A stretch of 47,167 nt of DNA from JBOGHU01 sp050742255. Lineage in GTDB: Bacteria; Actinomycetota; Acidimicrobiia; Acidimicrobiales; CADCSY01. Location: contig JBOGHU010000024.1 in the NCBI GenBank assembly GCA_050742255.1, positions 1-47,167 of the forward strand, given 5' to 3'. The position numbers were made by a program, and so were the translations under genes. The notes under the pieces are model-generated. The model ran no database searches, had not been told where the DNA came from, and saw only the letters and a program-made list of their open reading frames with translations. Below, piece after piece: positions 33,270 to 43,683 of the stretch. Position 1 is the stretch's first letter. Each line of letters starts with the position of its first letter.

Positions 33270-34859
33270 CTACAGGCTCGGCAGTTGCTGTTGGTGCCCG
33301 ACGAGCGGGCCCAGGGGATCGCCGACCGTCCCCATCCGCTCGAGCACCGTTCGGACCGTCCAGCGGTCGGGCCGGAGGTCGGGATCGTCGAGCTCCTCCC
33401 ACTGGATGGGGACAGACACGGGCGCGCCAGGGGCGGGCCGAGCGCTGAACGGAGCCACCAGCGTCTTGTTGATGGCGTTCTGGGTGTAGTCGAGGCGAGC
33501 CAGCCCTTCCCGACGGTCTTTCTGCCACTCCCAGCTGACCAGCTCGGGAACGGTGTGGCCGACGGCGCGGGAGACCTTCTCGACCCACGCCCTGGTGTCG
33601 TCGAACGTGTACGCCGAGGCGATGGGAACCCAGATCTGAACGCCTCGCTTGCCGGTGACCTTCGGCATGGCGACGACACCGAGGTGCTCGAGGGCCACCC
33701 GGTACAGCCGAGCCAGCACGAGGACGTCGTCGAAGGTGCTGCGGGAGCCGGGGTCGATGTCGATCAGGGCCCACGTGGGCCGGTGCACCTCGGGGAGCCG
33801 TGACGTCCAGGGGTGCAGCTCCACCGCCGCGTGGTTCGCCATCCACACCAGGGCGGGCACGCTGTCGACGACGGCGTACCACTTGGTCTCCCCCGGGTCG
33901 GCTCCCACGTTGCGCCACCGAGCCAGCCAAGCCGGCGCATAGCTGGGGACCTCCTTGTGCCAGAAGCCGGGGCCGTCGACCCCGTCGGGGTACCGGTGGA
34001 GGTTCACCGGGCGGTCGACGAGGTAGGGGAGCATGAACGGGGCGATCACCGCGTGGTAGCGGACGAGGTCGCGCTTGGTGACCGGGCTCTCGCCCTCGCG
34101 AGGGGGGAAGAGCACCTTGTCCAGGTTGGTCAGCTTCAGCTCACGGCCCTGGACGACCCACCGACCGGCTGCGCCCATCTCGTCGGCCGCGACGAGCTCG
34201 TCCTCCGTCGGCGGGTCCCATGAAGGCCCTGGTCCCCGGCCCAGCCGGATGGTGGCTTCGCCGGCCGGCACGTCACTTCGCCACAGCGCCTCGGGAGCTG
34301 TCGCCACCTCGTCGTTGGTGCGCCCGCTCTTGACCGACCGCGGATGGTCCTCGGGGTCCCACCCGGGCCGGGCGTGATCATCGTCCTTGTGGAGCAGCAG
34401 CCACTGCTCCTTCCCCGACTGCTCTCGGTCCCGACGGACGAGCACGAAGCGACCAGCCAGCTTCTCGCCCTGGAGGTCGAAGTGCAGCTCCCCGCGCTCG
34501 ATCGCCCGGGCCGGGTCGTCGGTCCCCGCCGGCTGCCACGTCCCCCGGTCCCACACGATGACGTCGCCGCCGCCGTACTCGCCCCTCGGGATGACGCCCT
34601 CGAAGTCGACGTACTCGATGGGGTGATCCTCGACGTGGACGGCCAGTTGCCTCGCCTTCGGATCGAGCGTCGGGCCCTTGGGCACGGCCCAGCTGGCCAG
34701 CACGCCCTCCACCTCGAGGCGGACGTCGTAGTGAAGACGCCGGGCTCGGTGTCGTTGCACCACGAACCGCCCGGACCCCGCCGCCATGTCCGATCCGGCC
34801 GGCTCTGCCGTCACCGAGAAGTCGCGCTTGGCCCGGTAGGCCTCGAGACGCTCCCTCAT
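33270..34859 (-). CDS. PE-POL protein: 3'-phosphoesterase fused to LigD-type polymerase, no ligase domain
   Basis: A bacterial non-homologous end-joining protein of 529 aa. Residues about 30-180 are a LigD phosphoesterase domain (RHRARRLHYDVRLEVEG with His and Asp candidates for the metal site, HVEDHPIEYVDFEG, IPRGEYGGGDVIVWDRGTW). Residues about 235-520 are a LigD-type primase-polymerase (LTNLDKVLFP, FWHKEVPSYAPAW, the D-x-D metal site LIDIDPG at about 367-369, QIWVPI). POL fills and PE trims 3' ends before ligation. The LIG domain of ordinary LigD is absent, and no ku or ligase gene is in the window, so a separate ligase is required. The ATG at 34859 has only a weak GGTAGGG upstream. Confidence 0.9.
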   Translation of the reverse strand: MRERLEAYRAKRDFSVTAEPAGSDMAAGSGRFVVQRHRARRLHYDVRLEVEGVLASWAVPKGPTLDPKARQLAVHVEDHPIEYVDFEGVIPRGEYGGGDVIVWDRGTWQPAGTDDPARAIERGELHFDLQGEKLAGRFVLVRRDREQSGKEQWLLLHKDDDHARPGWDPEDHPRSVKSGRTNDEVATAPEALWRSDVPAGEATIRLGRGPGPSWDPPTEDELVAADEMGAAGRWVVQGRELKLTNLDKVLFPPREGESPVTKRDLVRYHAVIAPFMLPYLVDRPVNLHRYPDGVDGPGFWHKEVPSYAPAWLARWRNVGADPGETKWYAVVDSVPALVWMANHAAVELHPWTSRLPEVHRPTWALIDIDPGSRSTFDDVLVLARLYRVALEHLGVVAMPKVTGKRGVQIWVPIASAYTFDDTRAWVEKVSRAVGHTVPELVSWEWQKDRREGLARLDYTQNAINKTLVAPFSARPAPGAPVSVPIQWEELDDPDLRPDRWTVRTVLERMGTVGDPLGPLVGHQQQLPSL

Positions 34860-35046
34860 GGCGCCCTACCGTCGGCCATGCGGCAGGTATACCTGCTCCG
34901 GTCCGGATGGCAACGTCCTCGGCCCAGCAGCCGGGGCGGGGCGTGGCGTGGGCGGCTCGTCGCCGGCGGCGGCAGCGAGGAGGACCGGCGGTCCGCGTGG
35001 ATGCGGGGCTCAGCGGCGGAAGGGCCCCGCTCGTGGGTTCGACGGT

Positions 35047-35235
35047 GTGTGGGCACCCGGCACCCGCGGCGACAAGCACGTGGCCTGGGTGAGGGATGCG
35101 TGGAAGCGGATCCGGCAGTTCTCGACTGGCGGGAGCTACGTCAACTTCCAGCTGGCTGAGGACGGCACTGCTCGAACCGCCGAGGCCCACGGAGAGAACC
35201 ACGAGCGTCTCCGACGGATCAAGATGAACGGGTAG
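35047..35235 (+). pseudogene. Remnant of an FAD-linked (berberine bridge enzyme-like) oxidase C-terminus
   Basis: About 62 codons read VWAPGTRGDKHVAWVRDAWK, FSTGGSYVNFQLAEDG and GENHERLRRIK, which match the C-terminal BBE motif of FAD-linked oxidases. In whole genes this is followed by YDPDNLF; here it ends MNG and stop. The FAD-binding domain is absent. The 187 bp before it and the 222 bp after it (35236-35457) hold nothing I can identify. It is a fossil of a lost gene. Confidence 0.6.
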
Positions 35236-35457
35236 GCGGCCACCGTAGTGGGAGGTAGCGCTACCAGCCCGTCAGGTGTCGCGCTCCGATGATGGCGGCG
35301 CCGGCGGCCAGCATCCCGACGCAGGTCGTCACTGCGGCCTACGGGAGCAACGGGACATCGTCGCTCGCGACGGGTGCCCCCCTCCGACGGCCCCGCTCGA
35401 CCACAGCTCCCCCTACCGCCGGCCAGCGCACACCACGTTGTGCCGGGTCGCGGTCGA

Positions 35458-35838
35458 TCAACCCAGGGGCAGGAGGTCAACGTCGTAGTCCGAGAACCGG
35501 CGATCGACGGTCACAAGCGTGAGACCGCCTGCTTGGGCCTGCGCGATCAGCATCCGGTCGAAGGGGTCGGCGTGGTGCGCAGGGAGGTGCGCGGCGACGA
35601 TGGCGTGGGGGACCGTGATGGCGAGCGTCTCGAAGTCGTTCGCGGCCAATGCGTCGAGGAGGTCGTGGGGCGCTGCCAGCCGCCCGGCGGCCTGCTTGAT
35701 GGCGATCTCCCACGCGGTAGCTGCGGAGACGGCGACCTCGGTGGCCGCGTCGGCGATGGCGGCCGCCGCACGCTCCGGCAGGAGCCGGTCGTCGGCGAGC
35801 CACCAGAGCAAGACATGCGTGTCGAGGAGGATCCTCAT
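35458..35838 (-). CDS. VapC-type PIN-domain ribonuclease toxin
   Basis: A 126-aa PIN-domain protein. Candidate metal-binding acidic residues are Asp6 (LLDTHVLLWW), Glu44 (TAWEIAIK), Asp91 and Asp94 (DPFDRMLIAQA) and Asp112 (TVDRRF). PIN toxins cleave RNA, commonly initiator tRNA or rRNA. The ATG overlaps the antitoxin TGA (ATGA), and the antitoxin precedes it in the same transcript. Direction is opposite to dcd downstream. Confidence 0.88.
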   Translation of the reverse strand: MRILLDTHVLLWWLADDRLLPERAAAAIADAATEVAVSAATAWEIAIKQAAGRLAAPHDLLDALAANDFETLAITVPHAIVAAHLPAHHADPFDRMLIAQAQAGGLTLVTVDRRFSDYDVDLLPLG

Positions 35839-36074
35839 TCCCGCTCGCCGCGAAAGGCGGCCGCCACATCGTCGGGTAGCTCGTCAAAGTCGGGATGCAT
35901 GCAGACACGTCCGGCCCAGTAGCCGGGGCGGCGCGCCGAACGGGCCCGAGGCGGGACAATCCTGGCAACCACGTGCCCCGAGCGGGCGATCTCGACCTCG
36001 TCCGTCTCGCCCGACTCGACAGCCGCCACCAGGCGCGACAGGTTCGTCTTGGCGTCATGCATGTTCACGCGCAC
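35835..36074 (-). CDS. Phd/YefM-type antitoxin
   Basis: A 79-aa antitoxin: VNMHDAKTNLSRLVAAVESG is the Phd/YefM DNA-binding N-terminus, followed by ARSGHVVARIVP and an acidic C-terminal toxin-binding arm (ELPDDVAAAFRGERE). The start is GTG 36074 or ATG 36062. A -10 TATAGT (minus, 36086-36081) lies about 7 bp before the GTG, which fits leaderless translation. Pairing with a PIN toxin is common. Confidence 0.82.
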   Translation of the reverse strand: MRVNMHDAKTNLSRLVAAVESGETDEVEIARSGHVVARIVPPRARSARRPGYWAGRVCMHPDFDELPDDVAAAFRGERE

Positions 36075-36080
36075 AGGACG

Positions 36081-36100
36081 ACTATAGCTAGGTTAGCTAA
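36081..36100 (-). promoter_or_regulatory. Toxin-antitoxin promoter with repeated palindromic TAGCTA operator
   Basis: The region contains TAGCTA twice (36085-36090 and 36094-36099), separated by GGT. Each hexamer is itself palindromic. The TATAGT -10 on minus overlaps the first copy. This suits autoregulation by antitoxin dimers. The stretch is clearly AT-richer than its surroundings. Confidence 0.5.
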
Positions 36101-36278
36101 GGGACGCAACGGTGTCCCCTAGCGCCGGGTCAGGGGCTGGCGCGGCCCGAGATCGGAGGCTCCTTGCTCCTTCGCTCGGCGAGTGGCCAGGGGCGACCAA
36201 TGCGCCGCCTCGGCCGTCCGCCTCACCGAGAGCCGCTTCGTCAGGTCACGATGGGCTCTGACCAGGACCTTTCCGAAG

Positions 36279-36349
36279 AGCGGGTGAGGGGAATCGAACC
36301 CCCGTTCTCAGCTTGGGAAGCTGATGTTCTGCCTCTGAACTACACCCGC
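36279..36349 (-). tRNA. tRNA-Gly(CCC)
   Basis: A complete cloverleaf on minus: acceptor GCGGGTG pairs with CACCCGC, D stem GTTC/GAAC, anticodon stem TCAGC/GCTGA with loop TTCCCAA (anticodon CCC), and T arm with GGTTCGATTCC. The discriminator is U, as in bacterial tRNA-Gly. CCA is not encoded. Confidence 0.95.
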
Positions 36350-36396
36350 GGCGGCGCTCACTCTAACGCGTGGGGCCTGCCGGTAGCCTCCCGGCG

Positions 36397-36963
36397 GTGA
36401 TCCTCTCCGACCGCACCATCCGCAAGGAGCTGGAGGCCGGGCGAATCGTGATCGACCCTCTCGGGGAGGGGTGCATCCAGCCCTCGTCGGTCGACCTGCA
36501 CGTCGACCGCCTCTTCCGCCTCTTCCGGAACCACACCATGGGCCTGATCGACGTCAAGGAGGAGCTGGAGGAGCTAACCGAGCTGGTCGAGATCGGCACC
36601 CACGACGTGCTCATCCTCCACCCCGGCGAGTTCGTGCTGGGCTCCACCGCCGAGCGGGTGGCCCTCCCCGACGACCTGGTGGCCCGCCTCGAGGGGAAGT
36701 CGAGCCTGGGCCGGCTGGGCCTGCTCATCCACTCCACCGCCGGCTTCGTGGACGCCGGGTGGGACGGCCACCTGACCCTGGAGCTCTCCAACGTGGCCAA
36801 CCTGCCCATCACCCTGTACCCGGGCATGAAGATCGGCCAGATCAGCTTCCTGCAGATGACCACCCCCGCCGACCAGCCCTACGGGTCGGGGCGCCTGGGC
36901 TCGAAGTACCGGGGACAGCGCGGCCCCACGCCGAGCCGGTACTTCGAGAACTTCCGGCGCTGA
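36397..36963 (+). CDS. dcd: dCTP deaminase
   Basis: Deaminates dCTP in pyrimidine nucleotide synthesis; actinobacterial members may also hydrolyse the product to dUMP. The 188-aa protein has IQPSSVDLHVDRLFRLF, GEFVLGSTAERVALP, GKSSLGRLGLLIHSTAGFVD and the catalytic-Glu strand GWDGHLTLELSN, all family hallmarks. The start is GTG 36397, matching the family's short N-terminus (ILSDRTIRKEL). It follows the tRNA by 48 bp on the opposite strand. Confidence 0.96.
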   Translation: MILSDRTIRKELEAGRIVIDPLGEGCIQPSSVDLHVDRLFRLFRNHTMGLIDVKEELEELTELVEIGTHDVLILHPGEFVLGSTAERVALPDDLVARLEGKSSLGRLGLLIHSTAGFVDAGWDGHLTLELSNVANLPITLYPGMKIGQISFLQMTTPADQPYGSGRLGSKYRGQRGPTPSRYFENFRR

Positions 36964-36990
36964 CCCGTCGGGCGGGACGGCGCCCCGACG

Positions 36991-37023
36991 TTCACGGAGC
37001 GGAAACAGAGCGGCAACACAGCC
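36991..37023 (+). promoter_or_regulatory. Three 11-bp direct repeats before the OmpR-type regulator
   Basis: TTCACGGAGCG, GAAACAGAGCG and GCAACACAGCC are contiguous 11-mers at 36991-37001, 37002-37012 and 37013-37023. Each has AC at positions 4-5 and AGC at 8-10. Tandem 11-bp repeats are the usual binding pattern of OmpR-family regulators such as GlnR and PhoP. They lie 19 bp before the regulator start, so they would overlap its promoter. Confidence 0.5.
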
Positions 37024-37041
37024 CTCCTACCGTCCCTGAGG

Positions 37042-37557
37042 ATGGAGGTCGCGGTCCTGCGCTGGCCGTCCCAGCGTCACCGCCGGGGACGCCTGCGCCG
37101 CCAGCGGCACCCCCGCCTCCTCCTGGTCGAGGGGGGATCGCCGCCACCGGAGCCGTCCGACTGCCTGGAGGACTGGATCCGGGTCCCAGCCGACGAGGCC
37201 GACGTGCGGGCCCGGGTGGAGGCCCTGGAGGTCCGGGCCCGCCACCACCGGCCCCCGGCGCCGGTGCTCGACAACGACGGGGTGCTCCGGGTCGGCGAGG
37301 CCTGGGTGGCCCTCCCCCCCGTCGAGGCCAGGCTGGCGGCGGCGCTGGTCGCCCGGATGGGCACGGTCGCTCCCCGGGAGACCCTCGGCCGGGTGGGCTG
37401 GCCCGAGGGGCTGCCGGACCGCAACGCCCTGGACGTGCACGTCATGAGATTGCGCCGGCGGTTGGGCCCCCTCGGGCTGGCGATCCGGACCGTCCGCTCC
37501 CGGGGGTACCTGCTGGAGCGGTCAGATACGTGTCAGCAAGGCGTGCAGCAAGCGTAA
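37042..37557 (+). CDS. Short OmpR-family winged-helix regulator, possibly GlnR-like
   Basis: A 171-aa protein. Residues about 75-162 form an OmpR/PhoB winged helix: VGEAWVALPPVEARLAAALV, RETLGRVGWPEGLP, NALDVHVMRLRRRLGPLG and IRTVRSRGYLLER. The N-terminal 70 residues (LLLVEGGSPPPEPSDCLED) are too short and divergent for a normal receiver; I see no phospho-acceptor Asp pocket. GlnR is an OmpR-family nitrogen regulator without ordinary phosphorylation, and this gene sits 79 bp before amt-glnK, so a GlnR-like role is a reasonable inference. ATG 37042 has no spaced ribosome site; leaderless translation is possible. Confidence 0.72.
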   Translation: MEVAVLRWPSQRHRRGRLRRQRHPRLLLVEGGSPPPEPSDCLEDWIRVPADEADVRARVEALEVRARHHRPPAPVLDNDGVLRVGEAWVALPPVEARLAAALVARMGTVAPRETLGRVGWPEGLPDRNALDVHVMRLRRRLGPLGLAIRTVRSRGYLLERSDTCQQGVQQA

Positions 37558-37586
37558 CACGGCGACAACGGACCGGAAACCCGCTC
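37554..37586 (+). promoter_or_regulatory. Three 11-bp direct repeats before amt
   Basis: GTAACACGGCG (37554-37564), ACAACGGACCG (37565-37575) and GAAACCCGCTC (37576-37586) are contiguous 11-mers sharing [AG]NAAC starts. The first contains the stop codon of the regulator. They are 50 bp upstream of the amt GTG and match the GlnR scheme of AC-ending pentamers 11 bp apart. Confidence 0.55.
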
Positions 37587-37636
37587 CTGCCAAGGTCGGT
37601 CAGGTCCCGTTCACAATCCCCCCCAAAGGAGGGCAC

Positions 37637-39031
37637 GTGAGGAAGAGGCTCACCACCGGGGCGGTGCTCGTCGCGCTCCTCACCTTGGGGACGGCCACGC
37701 CGGCGCTGGCCTTCGGCCAGCCCTCCGAGCCCGACACCCAGTACATCCTCGACAACATCTACGTCTTCATCGCCGCGGTGCTGGTGCTGTTCATGCAGGC
37801 CGGCTTCGCCCTGGTCGAGGCCGGGCTCACCCGGGCCAAGAGCGTGGCCAACATCATGATGAAGAACCTCATGGACCTCACCATTGGCGTGCTCGCCTTC
37901 GCCGCCATCGGGTTCTCCGTCGCCTACGGCCCCGGGGGCAGCGACCGGTTCTTCGGCCTGGGCGGGTGGTTCCTCAACCCCGCCGGCTACGACGAGTCCA
38001 GCCTCACCCTTCCGACCCAGTTCATCTTCCAGGTGGCCTTCGCCGCCACCGCCGCCACCATCGTGTCGGGCGCCATGGCCGAGCGGACCCGGTTCAAGGC
38101 CTACGCCATCTACAGCTTCTTCATCACCGCCCTGATCTACCCGGTCGTGGTCCGCTGGATGTGGGGCGGGGGTTGGCTCTCCCAGCTGGATGTCCCCTTC
38201 GGCGACTTCGCCGGGTCCACCGTCGTGCACAGCGTCGGGGGGTGGGCCGCCATGATGGGCGCCATCACCCTCGGCCCGCGACTCGGCAAGTACGGTCCTG
38301 ACGGAAGGCCCCGGGCCATCCCCGGCCACTCCATGCCCTTCGTGGTGCTGGGCGCGTTCATCCTGTTCATCGGCTGGTTCGGGTTCAACCCCGGCTCCGA
38401 GCTGGCCGCCGACCTGGCGGTGGGCGCCATCGCCGTGACCACCCTGATCGCCGCCGCCGCCGGCGCCGTGGCCGCCACCCTCACCGTCTGGATCCGCAGC
38501 GGCTACCCTGACGTGGGCATGGCCGCCAACGGCCTGCTGGCCGGCCTGGTCAGCATCACCGCCGGCACCGCCGCCCTCGACAACTGGGGCGCGCTCGTCG
38601 CCGGACTGGTCGGCGGGGTCATCGTGGTGCTCGCCGTCGCCCTGTTCGACCGCTCCCGCATCGACGACCCGGTCGGCGCCATCTCGGTGCACGGGGTCTG
38701 CGGGGCCTGGGGCACCCTGGCGGTGGGGCTGTTCGCCACCAAGGCCGACGGGTTCGTCGCCACCGAGGACGCCGGCCTCTTCTACGGCGGCGGCCTGGGG
38801 CAGCTCGGCACCCAGGCCATCGGCGTGGGCGCGGTGTTCCTCTTCGTGGTGGTCACCTCGGGGATTATCTTCCTCGCCATCAAGGCCCTGGTCGGTCTGC
38901 GGGTCAGCCCCGACGAGGAGCTGGAGGGCCTCGACATCCGCGAGCACGGCGGGCCCGGCTACGGGATCGACGTGGTGACCAGCGAGGGGTACGCCGTCCC
39001 GGTGACGTCCGGGCTGAGGGCCGAGGTCTAG
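37637..39031 (+). CDS. amt: Ammonium transporter Amt
   Basis: A 464-aa integral membrane channel for NH4+/NH3. It has an N-terminal signal peptide (about 25 residues, ATPALAF), then the typical 11-helix core. Pore His residues of the twin-His motif lie in VVHSVGGWAAMMGA and ISVHGVCGAWGTLAVGLF; the Phe-gate region is near LVLFMQAGFALVEAGLTRAK. The GTG at 37637 has AAAGGAGGG upstream. P-II follows 19 bp later, the standard amtB-glnK pairing in which P-II plugs the channel when nitrogen is ample. Confidence 0.96.
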   Translation: MRKRLTTGAVLVALLTLGTATPALAFGQPSEPDTQYILDNIYVFIAAVLVLFMQAGFALVEAGLTRAKSVANIMMKNLMDLTIGVLAFAAIGFSVAYGPGGSDRFFGLGGWFLNPAGYDESSLTLPTQFIFQVAFAATAATIVSGAMAERTRFKAYAIYSFFITALIYPVVVRWMWGGGWLSQLDVPFGDFAGSTVVHSVGGWAAMMGAITLGPRLGKYGPDGRPRAIPGHSMPFVVLGAFILFIGWFGFNPGSELAADLAVGAIAVTTLIAAAAGAVAATLTVWIRSGYPDVGMAANGLLAGLVSITAGTAALDNWGALVAGLVGGVIVVLAVALFDRSRIDDPVGAISVHGVCGAWGTLAVGLFATKADGFVATEDAGLFYGGGLGQLGTQAIGVGAVFLFVVVTSGIIFLAIKALVGLRVSPDEELEGLDIREHGGPGYGIDVVTSEGYAVPVTSGLRAEV

Positions 39032-39050
39032 CGGACTAGGAGGAGCAGCC

Positions 39051-39389
39051 ATGCAACTGGTGACCGCCATCATCAAGCCGCACGTCCTCGACGGGACCAA
39101 GGACGCCCTCAAGCGGATCGGGGTCGCGGGGCTGACGGTGAGCGAGGTCAGGGGCTTCGGTCGCCAGAGCGGCCACACGGAGACCTACCGGGGGACCGAG
39201 TACACGGTCGACTTCGTGCCCAAGGCCAAGATCGAGGTCCTGGTCGACGACGCCGAGGCCGCCGAGGTGGTGCAGACCATCACCACGGCTGCGGCGACGG
39301 GCAAGATCGGCGACGGGAAGATCTGGGTCACCGAGGTCGGCCGGGCGGTGCGGATCCGCACCGGCGAGGAGGGCGTGGACGCCATCTGA
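39051..39389 (+). CDS. glnK: P-II nitrogen regulatory protein
   Basis: A 112-aa trimeric signal protein. The T-loop contains Tyr51 (TETYRGTEYTVDFVPK), the residue uridylylated or, in actinobacteria, adenylylated under nitrogen limitation. The C-terminal nucleotide-binding segment ATGKIGDGKIWVTEVGRAVRIRTGE is complete. The start has AGGAGG upstream. It may equally be named glnB; linkage to amt favours glnK. Confidence 0.95.
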   Translation: MQLVTAIIKPHVLDGTKDALKRIGVAGLTVSEVRGFGRQSGHTETYRGTEYTVDFVPKAKIEVLVDDAEAAEVVQTITTAAATGKIGDGKIWVTEVGRAVRIRTGEEGVDAI

Positions 39390-39430
39390 GGGACGGCTGG
39401 GACCGGAGCGGCGGGCCCCCAACTACGCTC

Positions 39431-39455
39431 GGTCAGAAAACGTAGCCTTCTGACC
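39431..39455. terminator. Hairpin between P-II gene and hppA
   Basis: GGTCAGAA (39431-39438) pairs perfectly with TTCTGACC (39448-39455) over an AACGTAGCC loop. The stem is only moderately GC-rich and there is no T run, so it could be a terminator of amt-glnK or a regulatory leader structure of hppA. Confidence 0.4.
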
Positions 39456-39520
39456 GCCGCCGGGGCCGGGTGCTCGACCACCCCGGCCGGCCGCCGTGAT
39501 CCTCAGCAAGGAGCGCCTGC

Positions 39521-42010
<2,490 letters not shown>

Positions 42011-42014
42011 CCAG

Positions 42015-43382
42015 ATGAGCCGGGAGGTTCCCGTGTCGACCAGGTCCTCGGCGCCCCTCCCCGGCCGTCGCCTGCCCCGTCCGGTCCGCGAGTTCCTCGA
42101 CACCGAGGCGTCGGGGGGGATCGTCCTCCTGGCGGGCGCGGTGGTGGCCCTGCTGTGGGCCAACTCACCCTGGGACAGCTCCTACGACCAGCTCTGGCGC
42201 ACCGAGCTGCTGGTCGAGGTGGGGCGGTTCACCCTGGCCGAGGACCTCCGCAGCTGGGTGAACGACGCCCTGATGGCGGTCTTCTTCTTCACCGTGGGCC
42301 TGGAGATCAAACAGGAGCTGGTCCACGGGGAGCTGCGCCAGTGGCGGACGGCGGCGCTGCCCGCCCTGGCCGCCATGGGCGGCATGGTGGTGCCCGCCCT
42401 GCTCTACGCCGCCCTCAACACCGGAGGGCCGGGCCAGAGGGGGTGGGGCATCCCCATGGTGACCGACATCGCCTTCGCCGTGGGGGTGGTGGCCCTGCTG
42501 GGGAACCGGGTCCCGTCGTCCCTGAAGCTCTTCCTCCTCACCCTGGCCATCGTCGACGACATCGGGGCCATCGCCGTGATCGCCGTCTTCTACTCCGAGG
42601 GCATCGACGTGGCCGCGCTGGGGGCGGCCGTGGCCCTGCTCGTGACCATGGTCGTCCTGCGGCGGAGCGAGATCACCTGGGCCCCCCTCTACGGGATGCT
42701 CGGCATCGCCGTCTGGCTGGCCGCGTTCGTCTCGGGCGTGCACGCCACCATCGCCGGGGTGGCGCTGGCCCTCATCACCCCGGCCCGCTCCATGGGGGCG
42801 GCCACGGTGGCCCGGGAGTGGGCGTCCGACCTCACCCACGACCTCAACCCGGCCGACCTGCGCACCATGACCAGGCTGGCCAGGGCCAGCGTCTCCCCCG
42901 CGGCGAGGCTCCAGCACCGCCTGCACCCGGTGACCAGCTTCGTCATCGTGCCCCTGTTCGCCCTGGCCAACGCCGGGGTGGCCCTCGAGGCCGATGCGCT
43001 GGACGCCCCCGGCGCAGGGGCGGTGGCCGCCGGCGTGGCCCTGGGCCTGGTGGCGGGCAAGGCCATCGGCATCACCGGGTTCTCGTGGGCGGCGGTGCGC
43101 CTGGGCCTCGGGAGCCTTCCCGCCGAGTCCCGGTGGGTCCAGGTGGCGGGGGTCGCCACGGTGGCGGGCATCGGCTTCACCGTGTCGCTGTTCATCGCCG
43201 GCCTGGCCTTCGCCGACGCCGACCTCCAGGAGGCGGCCAAGATCGGCATCCTCGGCGCGTCGATCCTCGCCGCCGGGTTGGGGACGGTGCTGGTGCGAGC
43301 GACGAGCCGGCACGGGACGGGGTTGGCGTCCGAAGGTGCCCCGGCGGGCGCCGCCCGGTCGAGCGAGGTCGGGAGCGGCTAG
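42015..43382 (+). CDS. nhaA: Na+/H+ antiporter NhaA
   Basis: A 455-aa antiporter that expels Na+ in exchange for H+. The Na+-binding pair is in LAIVDDIGAIAVIAVF; the conserved MVTDIAFAVGV and KAIGITGFSW (with the helix 10 Lys) are also present, and the C-terminal tail is long and disordered. ATG 42015 is 4 bp after the hppA stop; GTG 42033 has a better ribosome site (GGGAGG at 42022-42027) and may be used. The coupling with hppA suggests a shared role in ion and pH homeostasis. Confidence 0.94.
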   Translation: MSREVPVSTRSSAPLPGRRLPRPVREFLDTEASGGIVLLAGAVVALLWANSPWDSSYDQLWRTELLVEVGRFTLAEDLRSWVNDALMAVFFFTVGLEIKQELVHGELRQWRTAALPALAAMGGMVVPALLYAALNTGGPGQRGWGIPMVTDIAFAVGVVALLGNRVPSSLKLFLLTLAIVDDIGAIAVIAVFYSEGIDVAALGAAVALLVTMVVLRRSEITWAPLYGMLGIAVWLAAFVSGVHATIAGVALALITPARSMGAATVAREWASDLTHDLNPADLRTMTRLARASVSPAARLQHRLHPVTSFVIVPLFALANAGVALEADALDAPGAGAVAAGVALGLVAGKAIGITGFSWAAVRLGLGSLPAESRWVQVAGVATVAGIGFTVSLFIAGLAFADADLQEAAKIGILGASILAAGLGTVLVRATSRHGTGLASEGAPAGAARSSEVGSG

Positions 43383-43526
43383 GGGCCCAGGCGGCGGCTC
43401 TCTGGTCATGGGGCGGCGGTGGGCGACGTCTGGCGACCGGAGAAGGGGGGCCCGGGGCAGGCTCGGGGGCCCCGGGGCAGCCCGAGGGGGCGGGCCGGGG
43501 GCCAGCGGCGAAAGGGGGGACCGGGG
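43383..43526. other. GC-rich non-coding gap with short repeats
   Basis: The segment between nhaA and the IS21 left end contains two CCCGGGGCAG copies (43451-43460 and 43471-43480), CTCGGG/CCCGAG arms (43462-43467 and 43481-43486) and many G runs. A hairpin or G-quadruplex terminator is possible. I see no gene. Confidence 0.45.
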
Positions 43527-43534
43527 TGTTAAGG

Positions 43535-43580
43535 GCGCAACGATTCTCGCGATCTGCGATCAACGAAATTCGCGGTTGAG
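43535..43580 (+). repeat. Left-end transposase-binding iterons (2 x 23 bp)
   Basis: Two adjacent 23-bp units share the core CAACGA-TTC-CGCG, as IstA-binding repeats do in IS21. The outer copy reads CGATTCTCGCG and the inner CGAAATTCGCG. Confidence 0.8.
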
Positions 43581-43683
43581 GGGGCTCTGCCGCTCCTCCT
43601 GAAAGACCATCCACCGGCCGGTGACACGGTCCCTCCAGCCTCTCGGGCGACCAAGCAGCAAGAGCACTGGAGGAGCCGTCGGC

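Noticed and set aside
35236..35457. Small genes between the flavoenzyme remnant and the toxin gene
   Set aside because: Short open frames there lack ribosome sites and recognisable sequence.
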